Below are positions 24,101-33,814 of a stretch of DNA of 64,000 nt, piece after piece. Source of the DNA: Megaustenia siamemsis. Lineage: Eukaryota > Mollusca > Gastropoda > Stylommatophora > Ariophantidae. Under the pieces are notes generated by a model. That model was not told the DNA's origin, did no database searches, and worked only from the letters and a program-made list of their open reading frames with translations. The position numbers and the translations under genes are program-made. Within the stretch, counting starts at the first letter, position 1; each line of letters starts with the position of its first letter. The stretch is from positions 82,571,340 through 82,635,339 of the forward strand of contig JAVIAB010000051.1 of assembly GCA_032433765.1 (NCBI GenBank). The letters run 5' to 3'.

Positions 24101-27100
24101 AATCACAATCTCATAATGGAGGTTATTTGGTTATGGAAGGCCTCGGTATCACTGCAAACGAATTAAAATCCATAATTGCTCAACCGCCCGTGCCAGTGGA
24201 ACCATCCGAATTACTAACTCATCTCCCAAACAAAGAAAGGTAGCTGTAGTCCCCATCATAGCAGTCTCAGCACACGCCAAAAGACATAAGGCGAAACAGC
24301 ATAGAAAGTGAACACGGCCAACTGTTCCCTGTCATATGATATCAGTATTCATCGTAAACAATTGGAATATCGGAACATGATCAAAATGGATGAAACACAC
24401 AGCTCACGGTGTGCACAGAGCACTTAACTCAGTAGCTCCTGCAACAAGCCGGACTTGGAATATGAGGAAATTGCAACAAGGAACACTTTTCAGACATAGC
24501 CTTCAATGGTTCCTGCCGCCTATCCACCATATTGCCTGGAAGTTCACGTCCTCCTGAAAATGATGATCATCATAGTATTTAAATGTATAGCGCTTGATGA
24601 TGTTAGGACATCGTGTTTGTCTCCAACTCCGAACATACAAAACACAGTTCGTCGTCAGATTATCCCCGTTGCACACCAAACAACAGATCGCAAGATTAGC
24701 GCATGGTCGGTCTTGGGACACACGATGAGCCATTATGATGACATAGCACGCATAAAATGGCTGCGCCCACGGATTCATGATTACTCTAGTGAATGCAGTC
24801 TACAACGAACGAAACATGGTGCAAATTGCCCAACGAGATAAAACTTCGGCTGACTTGATGGAGCCCACCACATTAATGTGTTGGAAATTGTAAATAACTT
24901 GTAAACAACACCATCAACGGTCATTGAACAGCACTCGGTGTAACGTAAAACGCGGATCAACACTAGACGGCGGAAGGTCGCATTCACAACACTTGATTTG
25001 TCAAAACGGAGTATTGCCGTGCGTGCAACGCCAATTCATTGGCGTAGATATGATAAGAAGAACATCATTTCGACTTGAATGCAGAAAATTGCAACGGAAA
25101 GCTGAAATTGATCAGATTCTAAAGCAATTTCTGCAGCGATCGAGAGAACGTGACTTAGTTCCGCCATCATGGAAACGGAAGTGTCCATGGTTTATAGCGC
25201 CTTGAACAGCTTTGCAATTTTGCATCAATGAATTGAAAGTGTTATTGAAATAGATGTGATCTGTCCAGCAGCACTTGAAATCTTCTTAGCGTTCATCTGT
25301 TAAGTGGGTATGTATACATTTTGTTATTAGTTTACCTTAAAGCCACAATATCTGCACAATGGGACTGACACATCTGTATTCTGCATAGGTAAATTGTTTA
25401 ACAATTTTTGCCTGGTCTGTTGCCATTGTTAACTTACTCTTTTCATTTTTAACAACCATAGGTTCTTTAAAATGCATACAGAACCTCTTGTTTTTCACTG
25501 TTTTCTGAGAGGGACATAGGATTTCACAATCCACAGACTAGGAGATTCCCACTGTCTGTGGCAATGATTGAACCTAAGACCTTCCTGTTTAGAAACAGGC
25601 ATCTTACCATTTAGACTACCCAGTGTCCCTGATTTTGAAGAAAATGATGACTAACTATTGCCCATTAAGATAACAATACCCATTATATATCTTATGTCAT
25701 AACCCTTCATAACTTTGCTCAGGGAGTGTTACCTAGATTGTATTTACAGCATAAAACTAATCTGCTGAATTGACTATTATCTTAATGCTAGATTACGATA
25801 CCTATCTTCATCTCACCCAGTTACGATACCACTGTAAAAATTACTACCATTAAAATGTAACATTAGGTGGTCTAAAAATAGTAATTTGTCTGAACTCTTG
25901 ACACAATCCCATGTGTTCACACTAGGAAAAACACAGGGACTCAAAATTTCAGGCTAAGCTTCATTTATGACCAGAGTTTCACCTCATGGACCGGAAGTAT
26001 TACAATGACTATTGGTATGATCGCCTTAAGTCTGTCAGTATGTTCGGTGACCACATAAAGTTATTTACTGTGTTTCCCAAGTCACAAAGGGTTGTTTGGA
26101 ATTTGCCAACAACCAGGAAATTTCTCTGGTCACTGCCTATTTAAAAAAAAATAGAAAGCCAAATTCTTTAAAATTAGCACACCCCCCCCAATAAAAATAA
26201 AATAGAAGACCTACAAGAACACTTAAATAGATAACAGTACAGGCATAAAATACAACATGAAAATCAACATCAACAAAAGTCATGAATATCACAAAAGAGA
26301 AACAGAACATCAACATAACATTAGAACATAATTATAGATGGTGGACAAGTAAAACTAGTAGAGTAATTTAAATACCTATGAAGTCATGACAAACATCAAT
26401 TCACAAACAGCAGAAATAGACTCAAGATGCAACAAAACTTGTCAAATCATTAGACAGCTATCACCACTATTGCCCAATAAGGAAACAACACCAGAGGCAA
26501 AACAGTCACTAAGTACAATACAAGAACACTAGTAAACATAGCAGCAGAGGAAAACAGAAGAGAAAAAGACCACAAATTATATCTCTCCTAAAACTAATGA
26601 GGAAGGAAAGAAGAAGTTTAGTTTTCACCGTTGGTGCCAACTTTTGGTTAGGTTTTTAATTAGTGGATGCTATCTTGATTTTCTGTATACATAGAGGTTC
26701 AAAACAGATCAATAGCTTATAATTAATAAAAATTATTTAGGCAATATCATTATATATAACATACTAAGAGTGAAAATGAGTTAAAGAAATGTTGGACATT
26801 ATCATTATAGTGAAAGAAAGCAAAATAAAGGACTCAGCCTTAATAGCAAACAGACAGAGGTAATGGTAGCAACAAAGAAAAAGACATCACCTCAGTGCAA
26901 AACAAAGACAAGTGGAACCATATTAAAACAGGTAAATGAATTTAAATATTTGGGAACTTTGTTAACCTCAGACGGAAGATGTACAAAAGAGGTGAGATGC
27001 AGAATGGCTCAGGCACAAGCAGCTTTCCAAAAAATGAGGAAGATACTATGCAATCCATTTTTGACAATAGAAACAAGAAAAAGAGTTCTTAAATGTTACG

Positions 27101-28832
27101 TAGAGCCAGTCTTAACATATGGATGCGAATCATGGACAATAGGACAACAGACAAGAAAATCACTGGAGTCTGTAGAAATGTGGTTTTACAGAAGAATGTT
27201 GAGAGTACCATGGATAGCTAAGAAGAGTAATGAAAACATTCTGAAAGAGGCCAAAGCAAAAAGAGAGCTAATTTCCAATATTAGGAAAAGACAATCACCA
27301 TTTTTTGGCCATGTAATGAGAAGAGAACAACTGGAATATATTGTAACAACTGGAAAAATTGAGGGATGAAGAGATAGAGGGAAGCAAAGAGAAAAGATAT
27401 CAGACAGCTTAAGAGAATGGCTTGGAGGTCAACAACAGAAATGATAAATAGCTGCTGAGATAGAAAGTTGTGGAGAGACATGATCACCTACGCCAGCAGG
27501 CCCGGTACTTGATGATGATGATTACATATATTTGATCTCAGGAGCATGATAAATAGTTTTTCGCATGCCTGCAGAGACTTAGGCCTCACAATAAGTTTGT
27601 AGAAAAATAAACTTGATCAGGACACAGAGGGAGCACCTGCCATCTTAATCGACTTTTATAAACTTGATTTGTGCAGCAGTATAACTACCTGGTGTTTATA
27701 TATCAATGATAAACTATCTTTAGATCCAGAAATTTACACCCACATACACCCTGTATTTCTAGGCACATTTGGCAAAACACTCAGCAAATTGCCAATTAAA
27801 ACAATGGCCTGAAAGGTCAAAGTTTACAACACCTGCATCTTCAGTATCCTTTTATATAGAATGAATCATCATATTATGGGCAACAAATCAAGAGAGAAGA
27901 CTAAATGCACTCCATATGTGAGGCTGTAGTGTATTCTTGATATCGCCTGTCGCCTGGAAGGACAAAGACAAAGTGACAAACATGGAGGTCCTCACTAGCA
28001 CAGACCTTGAACAAACTTCTACACACTGCTCAAACAATGTTTATGTAGGTCGTAGGTTATACTGGCTTGAATGAAAGATTGCTGCATACCAAAAGATATC
28101 AACTAAGGCAAGGACAACTAGCTGATGAGAATGTGTATGTAATTACTAAATGTATGTGACAAGCCAGAGAGAGACTGAACCTGCAGTCTGGGAAGAGATA
28201 GTAGATAGCTCCAGATCACAACCTTTGGAAACGCACTTTAAAGGTCCATTCGGTCCAACTCAGACTCAAGCAAGAAGCAGATAGATATACTATGATATAC
28301 TTATAATTATAATATATAAGATAGATTCATAGTAAAAGTAAGATACTATTTATTTATACACAGTGAAAGAAGAAAGTTAGAAAGAAAGCGAAAAGAAATT
28401 TGCTAGTGCAAAATCAAAATCCATTGTCAATTATTATTATTATACTATGACTGACGGCGGCTACTACTACTACTACTACACATATTTGTCATTATATATG
28501 ATGCTCTAAAAAACTGATCCTACATTCAGTCATAATTAGAAATCAGAGACTAATTTATCAAATGAATACTATATAACTATAGCAATGAGGTAGACGGAGA
28601 CGGTAGTCATGCAGTCATGTTATTTTAGACTTAGTGACTTTGATCAGCGATTATATTATGATATTCATCTGCGATGGATAATGTATGACCTAATGATAAT
28701 ATAATTAACAATTATTTCGATCAAACAATCTGGAAGCCAGTATAAATTACAATTATAATACAAATTAAAAAAGAAGCTTACACGAATAAGTGGCGATATA
28801 TTTGCCTTCGGTGGAGCAAGTGCAGCCGGCAT
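18146..28832 (-). CDS. ATP5ME: ATP5ME, mitochondrial ATP synthase subunit e (complete, four exons)
   Basis: Subunit e is a small single-pass inner-membrane protein of the Fo part of ATP synthase, needed for dimer formation and crista shape. Exons 28832-28782, 21524-21470, 18836-18735 and 18192-18146 join to 255 nt: 84 codons plus TAG. Phases are 0, 1 and 1, all GT-AG. The protein opens MPAALAPPKANISPLIR, then FGRWAALLTGIVYG with the GxxxG dimer motif at Gly27-Gly31, then TRYNYLARREVD and a charged, coiled-coil-like tail (about 40-70). Human subunit e is about 69 residues with PLIKLGRYSAL and ATRYNYLKPR at the same places; the tail here is longer. Introns of 7.3, 2.6 and 0.5 kb carry LINE-B, an I-like LINE, REP-430 and SINEs. 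The exons are too short for ORF-based calling. Confidence 0.95.
18735..18836 (-). CDS. ATP5ME: ATP5ME exon 3
   Basis: Acceptor TAG before 18836; donor GCAG|GTCTGC at 18734. Completes the Asn codon of TRYNYL and codes for LARREVDIQKHENEIREKHR and the following Lys/Glu-rich segment. An open frame runs past the donor to 18460, which is intron. Confidence 0.95.
18925..19018 (-). mobile_element. LINE-B 3' end, minus orientation
   Basis: TATCATCATCATGTACC tail complement followed by the LINE-B end. It lies tail-outward against the plus copy at 19112-19555, so the two can form a hairpin. Confidence 0.8.
19112..19555 (+). mobile_element. LINE-B reverse transcriptase C-terminus
   Basis: Reads VLKCYVEPVLTYGCESWTIG, RRMLRIPWTAKKSNEEVLRE, then (after a frameshift near 19322) MRREQLEYIVTTGKIEGRRD and ends ATRPGT* with a TGATGATGA tail. 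Lies in ATP5ME intron 2. Confidence 0.9.
19556..20282. other. ATP5ME intron 2, no feature
   Basis: AT-rich intronic sequence with no coding signal. Confidence 0.5.
20283..20612 (+). mobile_element. LINE-B 3' end
   Basis: From TTGAGAATACCATGGACGGC to CGGTATTTGATGATGA. Frameshifted. Lies in ATP5ME intron 2. Confidence 0.88.
20613..21009. other. ATP5ME intron 2, no feature
   Basis: No recognisable element. Confidence 0.5.
21010..21285 (-). mobile_element. SINE-1, divergent subfamily
   Basis: Shares the SINE-1 body (GGGTACC, CTGGG..AGTAAA, ACCATATTCCC segments on the minus strand) but has a different tRNA-like head: A box TGGCTGAGTGGTTAG (21272-21258) and B box GGGTTCGATCC near 21220-21231. 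Confidence 0.85.
21470..21524 (-). CDS. ATP5ME: ATP5ME exon 2 (55 bp)
   Basis: Acceptor TTCTCTTTCAG ends at 21525; donor TACA|GTATGT at 21469. Codes FGRWAALLTGIVYGVTRY, the membrane segment with the GxxxG motif. Confidence 0.95.
21610..23375 (-). mobile_element. I-like LINE, 5'-truncated: reverse transcriptase plus RNase H
   Basis: On the minus strand the catalytic box reads AIYADDLALWARE (YADD at 23313-23302). It is followed by RT-thumb sequence with SKINRIQNQAARIITGAMKS (about 22880-22820), then an RNase H domain with FKAETEALRDAATLA (about 22310) and ILSHCNIHGNERTNKLAKAG (about 22120-22060), then a C-terminal block HCTLDNMTTKHVLPDCPLYT (about 21815). Frameshifts separate the pieces. RT with C-terminal RNase H is typical of the I group. 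The 3' end at 21610-21665 carries a GA-rich tail. Lies in ATP5ME intron 1, sense to it. Confidence 0.9.
23376..24119. other. ATP5ME intron 1, no feature
   Basis: No recognisable gene or repeat apart from an A-run at 23381. Confidence 0.5.
24120..24565 (+). mobile_element. REP-430 copy, near full length
   Basis: Begins GGTTATGGAAGGCCTCGGTA and ends CCTGGAAGTTCACGTCCTCC. It is over 90 percent alike by eye with 45030-45470, including the last ~25 bases, so those two form a subfamily. Confidence 0.88.
24566..25480. other. ATP5ME intron 1, no feature
   Basis: Frames at 24924-25205 are open by chance as far as I can tell; no family recognised. Confidence 0.4.
25490..25632 (-). mobile_element. SINE-3 head fragment
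   Basis: Minus strand shows TAGTCTAAATGGTAAGATGC (A-box region) and AGGTTCAATCATTG (B-box region), the same head layout as 36455-36690. Confidence 0.7.
25633..26849. other. ATP5ME intron 1, no gene; possible LINE trace 26220-26580
   Basis: 26270-26420 contains RT-like phrases (AINITLEHNYRWWTSKTSRV type) too decayed to assign. Confidence 0.35.
26850..27520 (+). mobile_element. LINE-B, best-preserved reverse transcriptase C-terminal copy
   Basis: Open for 168 codons (26863-27369): QVNEFKYLGTLLTSDGRCTK, then VLKCYVEPVLTYGCESWTIG, RRMLRVPWIAKKSNENILKE and MRREQLEYIVTTGKIEG, then a stop replaces the Arg of other copies. A TGATGATGATGA tail ends at 27520. It is antisense to ATP5ME, in intron 1. 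Confidence 0.92.
27521..28781. other. ATP5ME intron 1 proximal part, no gene
   Basis: Contains TTATTATTATTATACTATGA at 28430 and CTACTACTACTACTAC at 28460. No element recognised. Confidence 0.5.
28782..28832 (-). CDS. ATP5ME: ATP5ME exon 1 with start codon (51 bp)
   Basis: ATG at 28832-28830 in context AAAATGCCG; donor CGT|GTAAGC at 28781. Codes 17 residues ending SPLIR, the conserved N-terminal anchor of subunit e. An upstream in-frame ATG at 28859 exists in the longer frame (28859-28665), but the family starts here. Confidence 0.92.
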
Positions 28833-28980
28833 TTTGTCTACTGTAGGGCTGTAGGTCACTAAAGTAGAAATTGTAACCGGAATGGAAAGTATGAAACGAA
28901 TAATTCAAGTTAAATATATAATTCATGCAAAAAAGCAACAAAACAAAATTTATCATTTTTAGTATGTAACTTAAATAGGA
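28833..28980 (-). promoter_or_regulatory. ATP5ME: Likely ATP5ME 5' UTR and core promoter
   Basis: The space between the ATP5ME ATG and the LINE-E insertion at 28982 is only about 150 bp. No TATA box in a convincing place. Assignment is by position. Confidence 0.4.
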
Positions 28981-29540
28981 ATTGTTTGTTGCAGTAAATA
29001 GAGCAGATGGACTGTATGCAAATGCTGTTACATACCAGCTTTCATCATTGCTGAGACATCCAAACATTTCTATGCCAGCTAAACAAATGATAAATAGCAT
29101 TTTCATACCATACTTGTGCTATGAAAGTCAAACATGGACCCTTTCTAAATCACAATTAAGAAAGATCAAATACATGTGAGATGCGATGCTTGAGAAAAGT
29201 AACAAACAACACAAGAAGAGATAGAATATCAAATGAAACCATAAGAAATATGTTAGGAACAAAACTCTGCCAAGAGTATATAGAACAACAACAACCTAAA
29301 TGGTTTGGCCACCTGGTGAGAATGGATCCTCACCAATCACCATCAAGGGCGTTCTTCTCGAGAATGCACGGAAAAAGACCAAGAGGAAGACCCAGAAGAA
29401 GATGGATAGATGCAGTGACAGAGACATGCAACAACAAAGGAAAATCACTAATTCAGACAATTCGAGCAGCTCAAGAACGACAAATGATATAAACCACGAC
29501 ACCTTTTAGGTATCAGTGAAAAGAGAAAAGAAGAAGAAGA
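28981..29540 (+). mobile_element. LINE-E reverse transcriptase C-terminal copy
   Basis: Reads FVAVNRADGLYANAVTYQLS, IPYLCYESQTWTLSKSQLRK, then (frameshift at 29179) MRCLRKVTNNTRRDRISNET, WFGHLVRMDPHQSPSRAFFS and GKRPRGRPRRRWIDAVTETC, ending in (AAG)n at 29530. The other copy is at 45725-46115. Confidence 0.9.
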
Positions 29541-29698
29541 AGACTATATGCAGAAATGTGTATGCTACTTGCATTTGCAGTGCCCAATGATGTGTTTTAT
29601 TTGCACGGGGTAAAGGCATAAAAATGCATCAAGATGTGTACAAATGCTAAGCTGATGTCAAGCTTTCATAAGAATTAAAAAAAAAAAAAAAGGAAAAA

Positions 29699-29834
29699 GG
29701 GGTATGGTTACAGCTTTACGTAGGTGAGGAACAAAACAAAAGCAGAACAACGTTTCGGTTCAGAAGGTCTACTGAGCTGAAATGTCGTTCAAATTTGTTT
29801 TGTTCATCACCTAGGTAAAGCTGTAACATACCCC
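29699..29834. mobile_element. Foldback (MITE-like) element with about 41-bp inverted ends
   Basis: GGTTACAGCTTTACGTAGGT at the left is the near-perfect complement of the right arm ending ACCTAGGTAAAGCTGTAAC. The centre carries AACGTTTCGGTTCAG. Half-copies of the same sequence lie at 44180-44260 and 44627-44690. Confidence 0.85.
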
Positions 29835-30059
29835 CACCCGCTTTTTAAACGTATATTTTAATGTTTTATTGCAGCTTGATTTAATTGAGTAGAGATCGAA
29901 GAAGGAAGGCAACCTACAGTACTAAGTAATTATAATACCATGTCAGATGTGTTCGGTTGGAAAGTCCAGGTATCGCAGCTTAAATATGTGACCATTATCA
30001 ACACAATGAGCCTATGTTTGCTTGCTTGCGTTCACAAGATAACTAAAGTAAAGGAATAA

Positions 30060-30352
30060 ACCTTTTCATCATCCGCCCTTAAAAGGACGTTAAGTTGGCG
30101 TGGATGCGTTGTATTGTGGTTTGCAGTAAAATTGTGATATTTGCGCCTTTCGGCCCAATGCACATCATTTTTGAGTACCAGGTTGCCTTTCCTCTTCAGT
30201 TTCTACTCGCTTTCCAGACTAGACTTGCTAGTCTGTTACTAGAGGCACAGAGAAGAAGTGTAGTAGCGTCTGGTCCACCGATCTTGGCGCAAACCATCAG
30301 TTATGAGTCGCTGGCAGCTTCCAGCTTTGTTTCTCTCGGGCACCTTGCCTAA
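30060..30352 (+). repeat. REP-H dispersed repeat, long copy
   Basis: Starts CGCCCTTAAAAGGACGTTAA and matches 46880-47185 throughout. An end fragment is repeated at 62398-62460 in the opposite direction. Confidence 0.75.
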
Positions 30353-30399
30353 GAAATGATATAAAGCAGTCATTATTGACAACGGAAGTAAGAAAAAGA

Positions 30400-30629
30400 T
30401 TTTTTTTGTTTCGGTGTTAGTGGAAACGGTCCTGGCATATGGAAGTGAATCGTGGACAACTGGGCATCAGAGAAGAAAATCTGTGGATGCCACAGAAATA
30501 TGGATGCCACCGAAATATGGATGCCACAGAAATATGGATGCCACAGAAATGTGGATGCCACAGAAATATGGATGCCACAGAAATATGGATGCCACAGAAA
30601 TATGGTTTCACAGAAGAATGTTGAGAATA
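30400..30629 (+). mobile_element. LINE-B fragment hosting a 17-bp array and a LINE-A insertion
   Basis: VLAYGSESWTTGHQRRKSVD leads into the 17-bp array, then FHRRMLRI. It is cut by LINE-A at 30630 and resumes for a few bases after 31366. Confidence 0.85.
30480..30606 (+). repeat. 17-bp tandem array inside reverse transcriptase coding sequence
   Basis: ATGGATGCCACAGAAAT repeated about seven times. Since 17 is not a multiple of 3, the array reads CHRNMDATEIWMPQKYG cyclically in all three plus frames. Confidence 0.93.
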
Positions 30630-31355
30630 TAAATATTTTAGCAGAAAGTCCTAAAGATCTACAACAATTACTTAATGAAATAAACATAACAAGGAAAAAA
30701 TATGGATTAGATATGAATACCAAAAAGACTAAAGCTATGAACATAAACAGAGAAACTACTCAAAACCTATATATCAAAATCAAAATTGGATATTAAAATT
30801 GAAGGAATAGACCTGCAGACTGTTCAGAGCTACAACTACTTTGGACATACTATAATCAGTGATGGAAAATGTACAAATGAAATGAAAAAAAGAATAGGAA
30901 TGGCAAAAAGTAATTTTAATATCATGAATAATATACTAAAATCAATAAAATAATACCAGAGCTAAAACTAAGAATAGAAAAATGTTATGTCTTCTCAACA
31001 TTCATGTATATGTCAGCAACATGGATATTAGACAAGAAAACAAAGAATTTGGTGAAAGGAAAACAAACGATGAAGTTTTAAAACAACTAAAAATGAAAAG
31101 AGAACTACTAAGCACAAGACAAATGAGATTTTTGGGCCATGTTAAAATACACAATAGCCTACTAAAAGTAATATTGGAAGGTAAAATACAAGGTAAAAGA
31201 GGTAGAGGCAGATCAAGACTAACGTGGACGAGTAACAAAAAAAAATTTACAAGTCAGCCTATGGAGCCTGCACTATCAATGCCAGAAACAAAGTGGAATG
31301 GTGCCCAATAGTAGCCAACCTGCGATGCGGAGACGGCAGTCGATGATGATGATGA
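30630..31355 (+). mobile_element. LINE-A insertion nested in LINE-B
   Basis: Carries RT palm/thumb sequence ILAESPKDLQQLLNEINITR, then FGHTIISDGKCTNEMKKRIG, then MRFLGHVKIHNSLLKVILEG and the CGGAGACGGCAGTCGATGAT end with (ATG)n. The target duplication is TGTTGAGAATA (30619-30629) and TGCTGAGAATA (31356-31366), one mismatch. Confidence 0.9.
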
Positions 31356-31404
31356 TGCTGAGAATACAACAGACAGCTTAAAAAAAAAAAATTAGCGAAG
31401 ATTT

Positions 31405-31482
31405 TCTCATCATCATTGAGTACCGTCTCCGTGTCAAGGGTTGGCTACCATGGAGCGCTATTCCGCTCTTGTCTCTTGATGC
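31405..31482 (-). mobile_element. LINE-A terminal fragment, minus orientation
   Basis: CATCATCATTGAGTACCGTC through GGAGCGCTATTCCGC is the complement of the LINE-A end. Confidence 0.8.
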
Positions 31483-31786
31483 GCCTCATGGAACGTGATG
31501 ATTATAGATGGGTAATAAGGGAAGCAATCTCACAATTTTTTTAAGGAAATGAGTTGTATCCCTTATGTTGTGAACATTTGTCTTGTTTGCTATTACATGT
31601 ATTAGAATAAAGACACAAAACGGAAACTGTACCTTAAACATTGAACACTAAGAATATAACTAGGTTACTTGGTCATTTTAACATTTATATAAAGAATACT
31701 AATATTAAATTTTAAGAATGTAAGTATCTTGGAAGAATTTCACGAGAAGACTCGTATAGATTATTTCATGTTTAAATCTACAGTTG
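31483..31786. other. No supported feature
   Basis: AT-rich, no element recognised. Confidence 0.4.
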
Positions 31787-31995
31787 GGAGCCGCGATAGC
31801 TCAGTGGTTAGTGAACTGGACTTCACAGGACAAGAGGTAGGGTTCGATCCCAACCGACGGGTTCTGGGTTCACCCATCTCTGGGTACCGGATTTTTTCTG
31901 GGAAAGTAAAGCGGCGCGGGCGTAATACCGATCACATTACCCCGAAAATCATGTGCTGAAGATCTGTAAAACTTATGGTCACTAACACCATATTG
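31787..31995 (+). mobile_element. SINE-1 (tRNA-derived), 3' truncated
   Basis: A box TAGCTCAGTGG (31797-31807) and B box GGTTCGATCC (31841-31850), with flanking AGCCG/CGGGT able to pair roughly as an acceptor stem. The body is conserved with 36808-37070 up to ACTAACACCATATT. Confidence 0.9.
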
Positions 31996-32139
31996 GGAAA
32001 AGCGGATTAACACGCAACATTCAGTTCCTATTCTCTAGGGACTTCGTCAGAGGTAAAAGCTGGCGGACGAAAATAAAAACCTGCTTCAGAAACGGTAGTG
32101 CGGGGAAGAGCATGGTCACTATCTTATTCCCTGCATTGA

Positions 32140-32262
32140 TGTACTGACATTGATGTGTCGACATTGAAATGCTGACATTGATGTGCCGATATTGATATGT
32201 CGACATTGATGTGCCGACATTGATGTGCCGACATTCATGTGCCGACATTCATGTGCCTACAG
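32140..32262. repeat. 14-bp minisatellite
   Basis: CATTGATGTGCCGA-type unit repeated about eight times with variants. The minus frame shows cyclic MSTHQCQYINAG-like repeats because 14 is not a multiple of 3. Confidence 0.88.
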
Positions 32263-32769
32263 GTCTATGTAGTCACTAAGCCCTGTATTTAAAAAAAAAA
32301 AATAATAACTGCAACTTTTAGAACTGAGGGACAGCTCAGGCTGTAGACTGAGTCTACAGACAGCTGAATAAATAACCATCGAATAAACACAGTTGTGGCA
32401 TAAGTACAGTTATCAATACACAAACACAGTGGACAAAAAATGAAACGAGAAAAAAGATACAAATAATAATTATAATGCATATATGTATGTGCATATGTGT
32501 GTGTGCATGTGTGTGTGTGTATGATCGCTATCTAAGGCACAAGAGAGAAACAAAATTCACAACACACTAGGTGAGATGTTTGGGAAACACCATTAATGTC
32601 AGTAGAAAAGACATAATGAGAAATGGTGATTGTGGAGCTACACACTTTACCAATTACACAGGGGGTGGGGGGGGGGGGTACATCTTGTGGCCGTCTTACG
32701 ACTACGGAGTCTAAACAACCTTACCTCTACTACAGTCGATAAAATGCCATAACTTCTGTGCCAGATTAA
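32263..32769. other. No gene; (TG)n near 32500 and poly-G at 32666
   Basis: Short GT-rich and G-rich tracts in unrecognised sequence. Confidence 0.5.
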
Positions 32770-33215
32770 GAATGTTATACTATAACCGAGACTTCCGGTC
32801 CATATGGCGGATAGGCGACAGGAACCATTTTCAGTTTTAGACAGAAAAGTGTTCCTTGTTGCAGTTTCTTCATATTCCACGTCGGCCTGCTACTGGAAGT
32901 ACTGAGTTTAGTGTTTTGTGCACACCGTGAGCTGTGTTTTTAATCGGAATCGTGTTTCGATATTACGATTGCTTACGATTAATGATGATATCGTATGACG
33001 AAAGAATTTTCGGCTGCTTTCACTTTTGGGTGCGGCTTCGCCTTATGTCTTTTGGCGTGTGCTGTAGCTGCTATGATGGTGGTTGTAGCTGTCTTTCTTT
33101 GTTTCGATCTTTCAATGCAATGAGATGTTAATTCAGATGATTCCACTGGCACAGGCGGTTGAGCAGTTATAGATTTTATTTCGTTTTTAGTGATACCGGG
33201 GCCTTCGACTAACAA
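32770..33215 (-). mobile_element. REP-430 copy, near full length
   Basis: Complement of the element from GACTTCCGGTCCATATGGCG to GATACCGGGGCCTTCGACTA. The minus frame reads LLVEGPGITKNEIKSITAQP. Confidence 0.88.
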
Positions 33216-33814
33216 CAACTACCACAGCCTACTTTAGCTCAGGGGCTGTCTGACGTCAATGTTCCATCATTACATTGTTTTTCTTGTTGTTGTTTTCAAG
33301 AGTCTTTTCTGCATGGACCATAGTGTATTCATCTAACGATCGAAAATAACCGGATAAAATATTTTGTAATACATTCGAGTTCTTTCCCCCAACATTTGAT
33401 CTCCGTGTAATTTATATATCAAGTGCATTGGTTCTATTGAACACAAATGATAAAACATAGGCCCTGTGTTCAATTTGAGCACGTAAATGAAAGTATTCAA
33501 ATTTCAAATGGAGCTCTTTGCTGTTAAGAATATAAAAGATGAGGGTATATGGAGTCTCCCCAAGCCTAATTATATAAAAACAAAAAGCGAAGATTGCTTT
33601 ATTTGTTGGCTGTGCTCTTGTAAACTTTTGATCTGCAAGGTATACCTGCAAAGCAGATAAGTAGCCACGTGAAGAATTGTCTATTGCATACAGTAGTGGG
33701 GAAATAATCTGACTTGATACAAGGGGCATAACTGACAATTAATGGCAAGGATATATTTATGTAAGGGTGAACCCGTCTTGGGCACTAAGAAATGTTGCTG
33801 CACACATGGTTATG
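33216..33814. other. No supported feature between two inverted REP-430 copies
   Basis: Unrecognised. Confidence 0.4.

Noticed and set aside
28665..28859. 64-residue ORF starting MTYSPTVDK
   Set aside because: Contains ATP5ME exon 1; the family start is the internal ATG at 28832, and the end is intron.
31787..31860. Functional tRNA gene (A and B boxes with TAGCTCAGTGG and GGTTCGATCC)
   Set aside because: The same head recurs with an identical ~190-bp body at five more places, with target duplications and poor stem pairing, so it is a SINE head.
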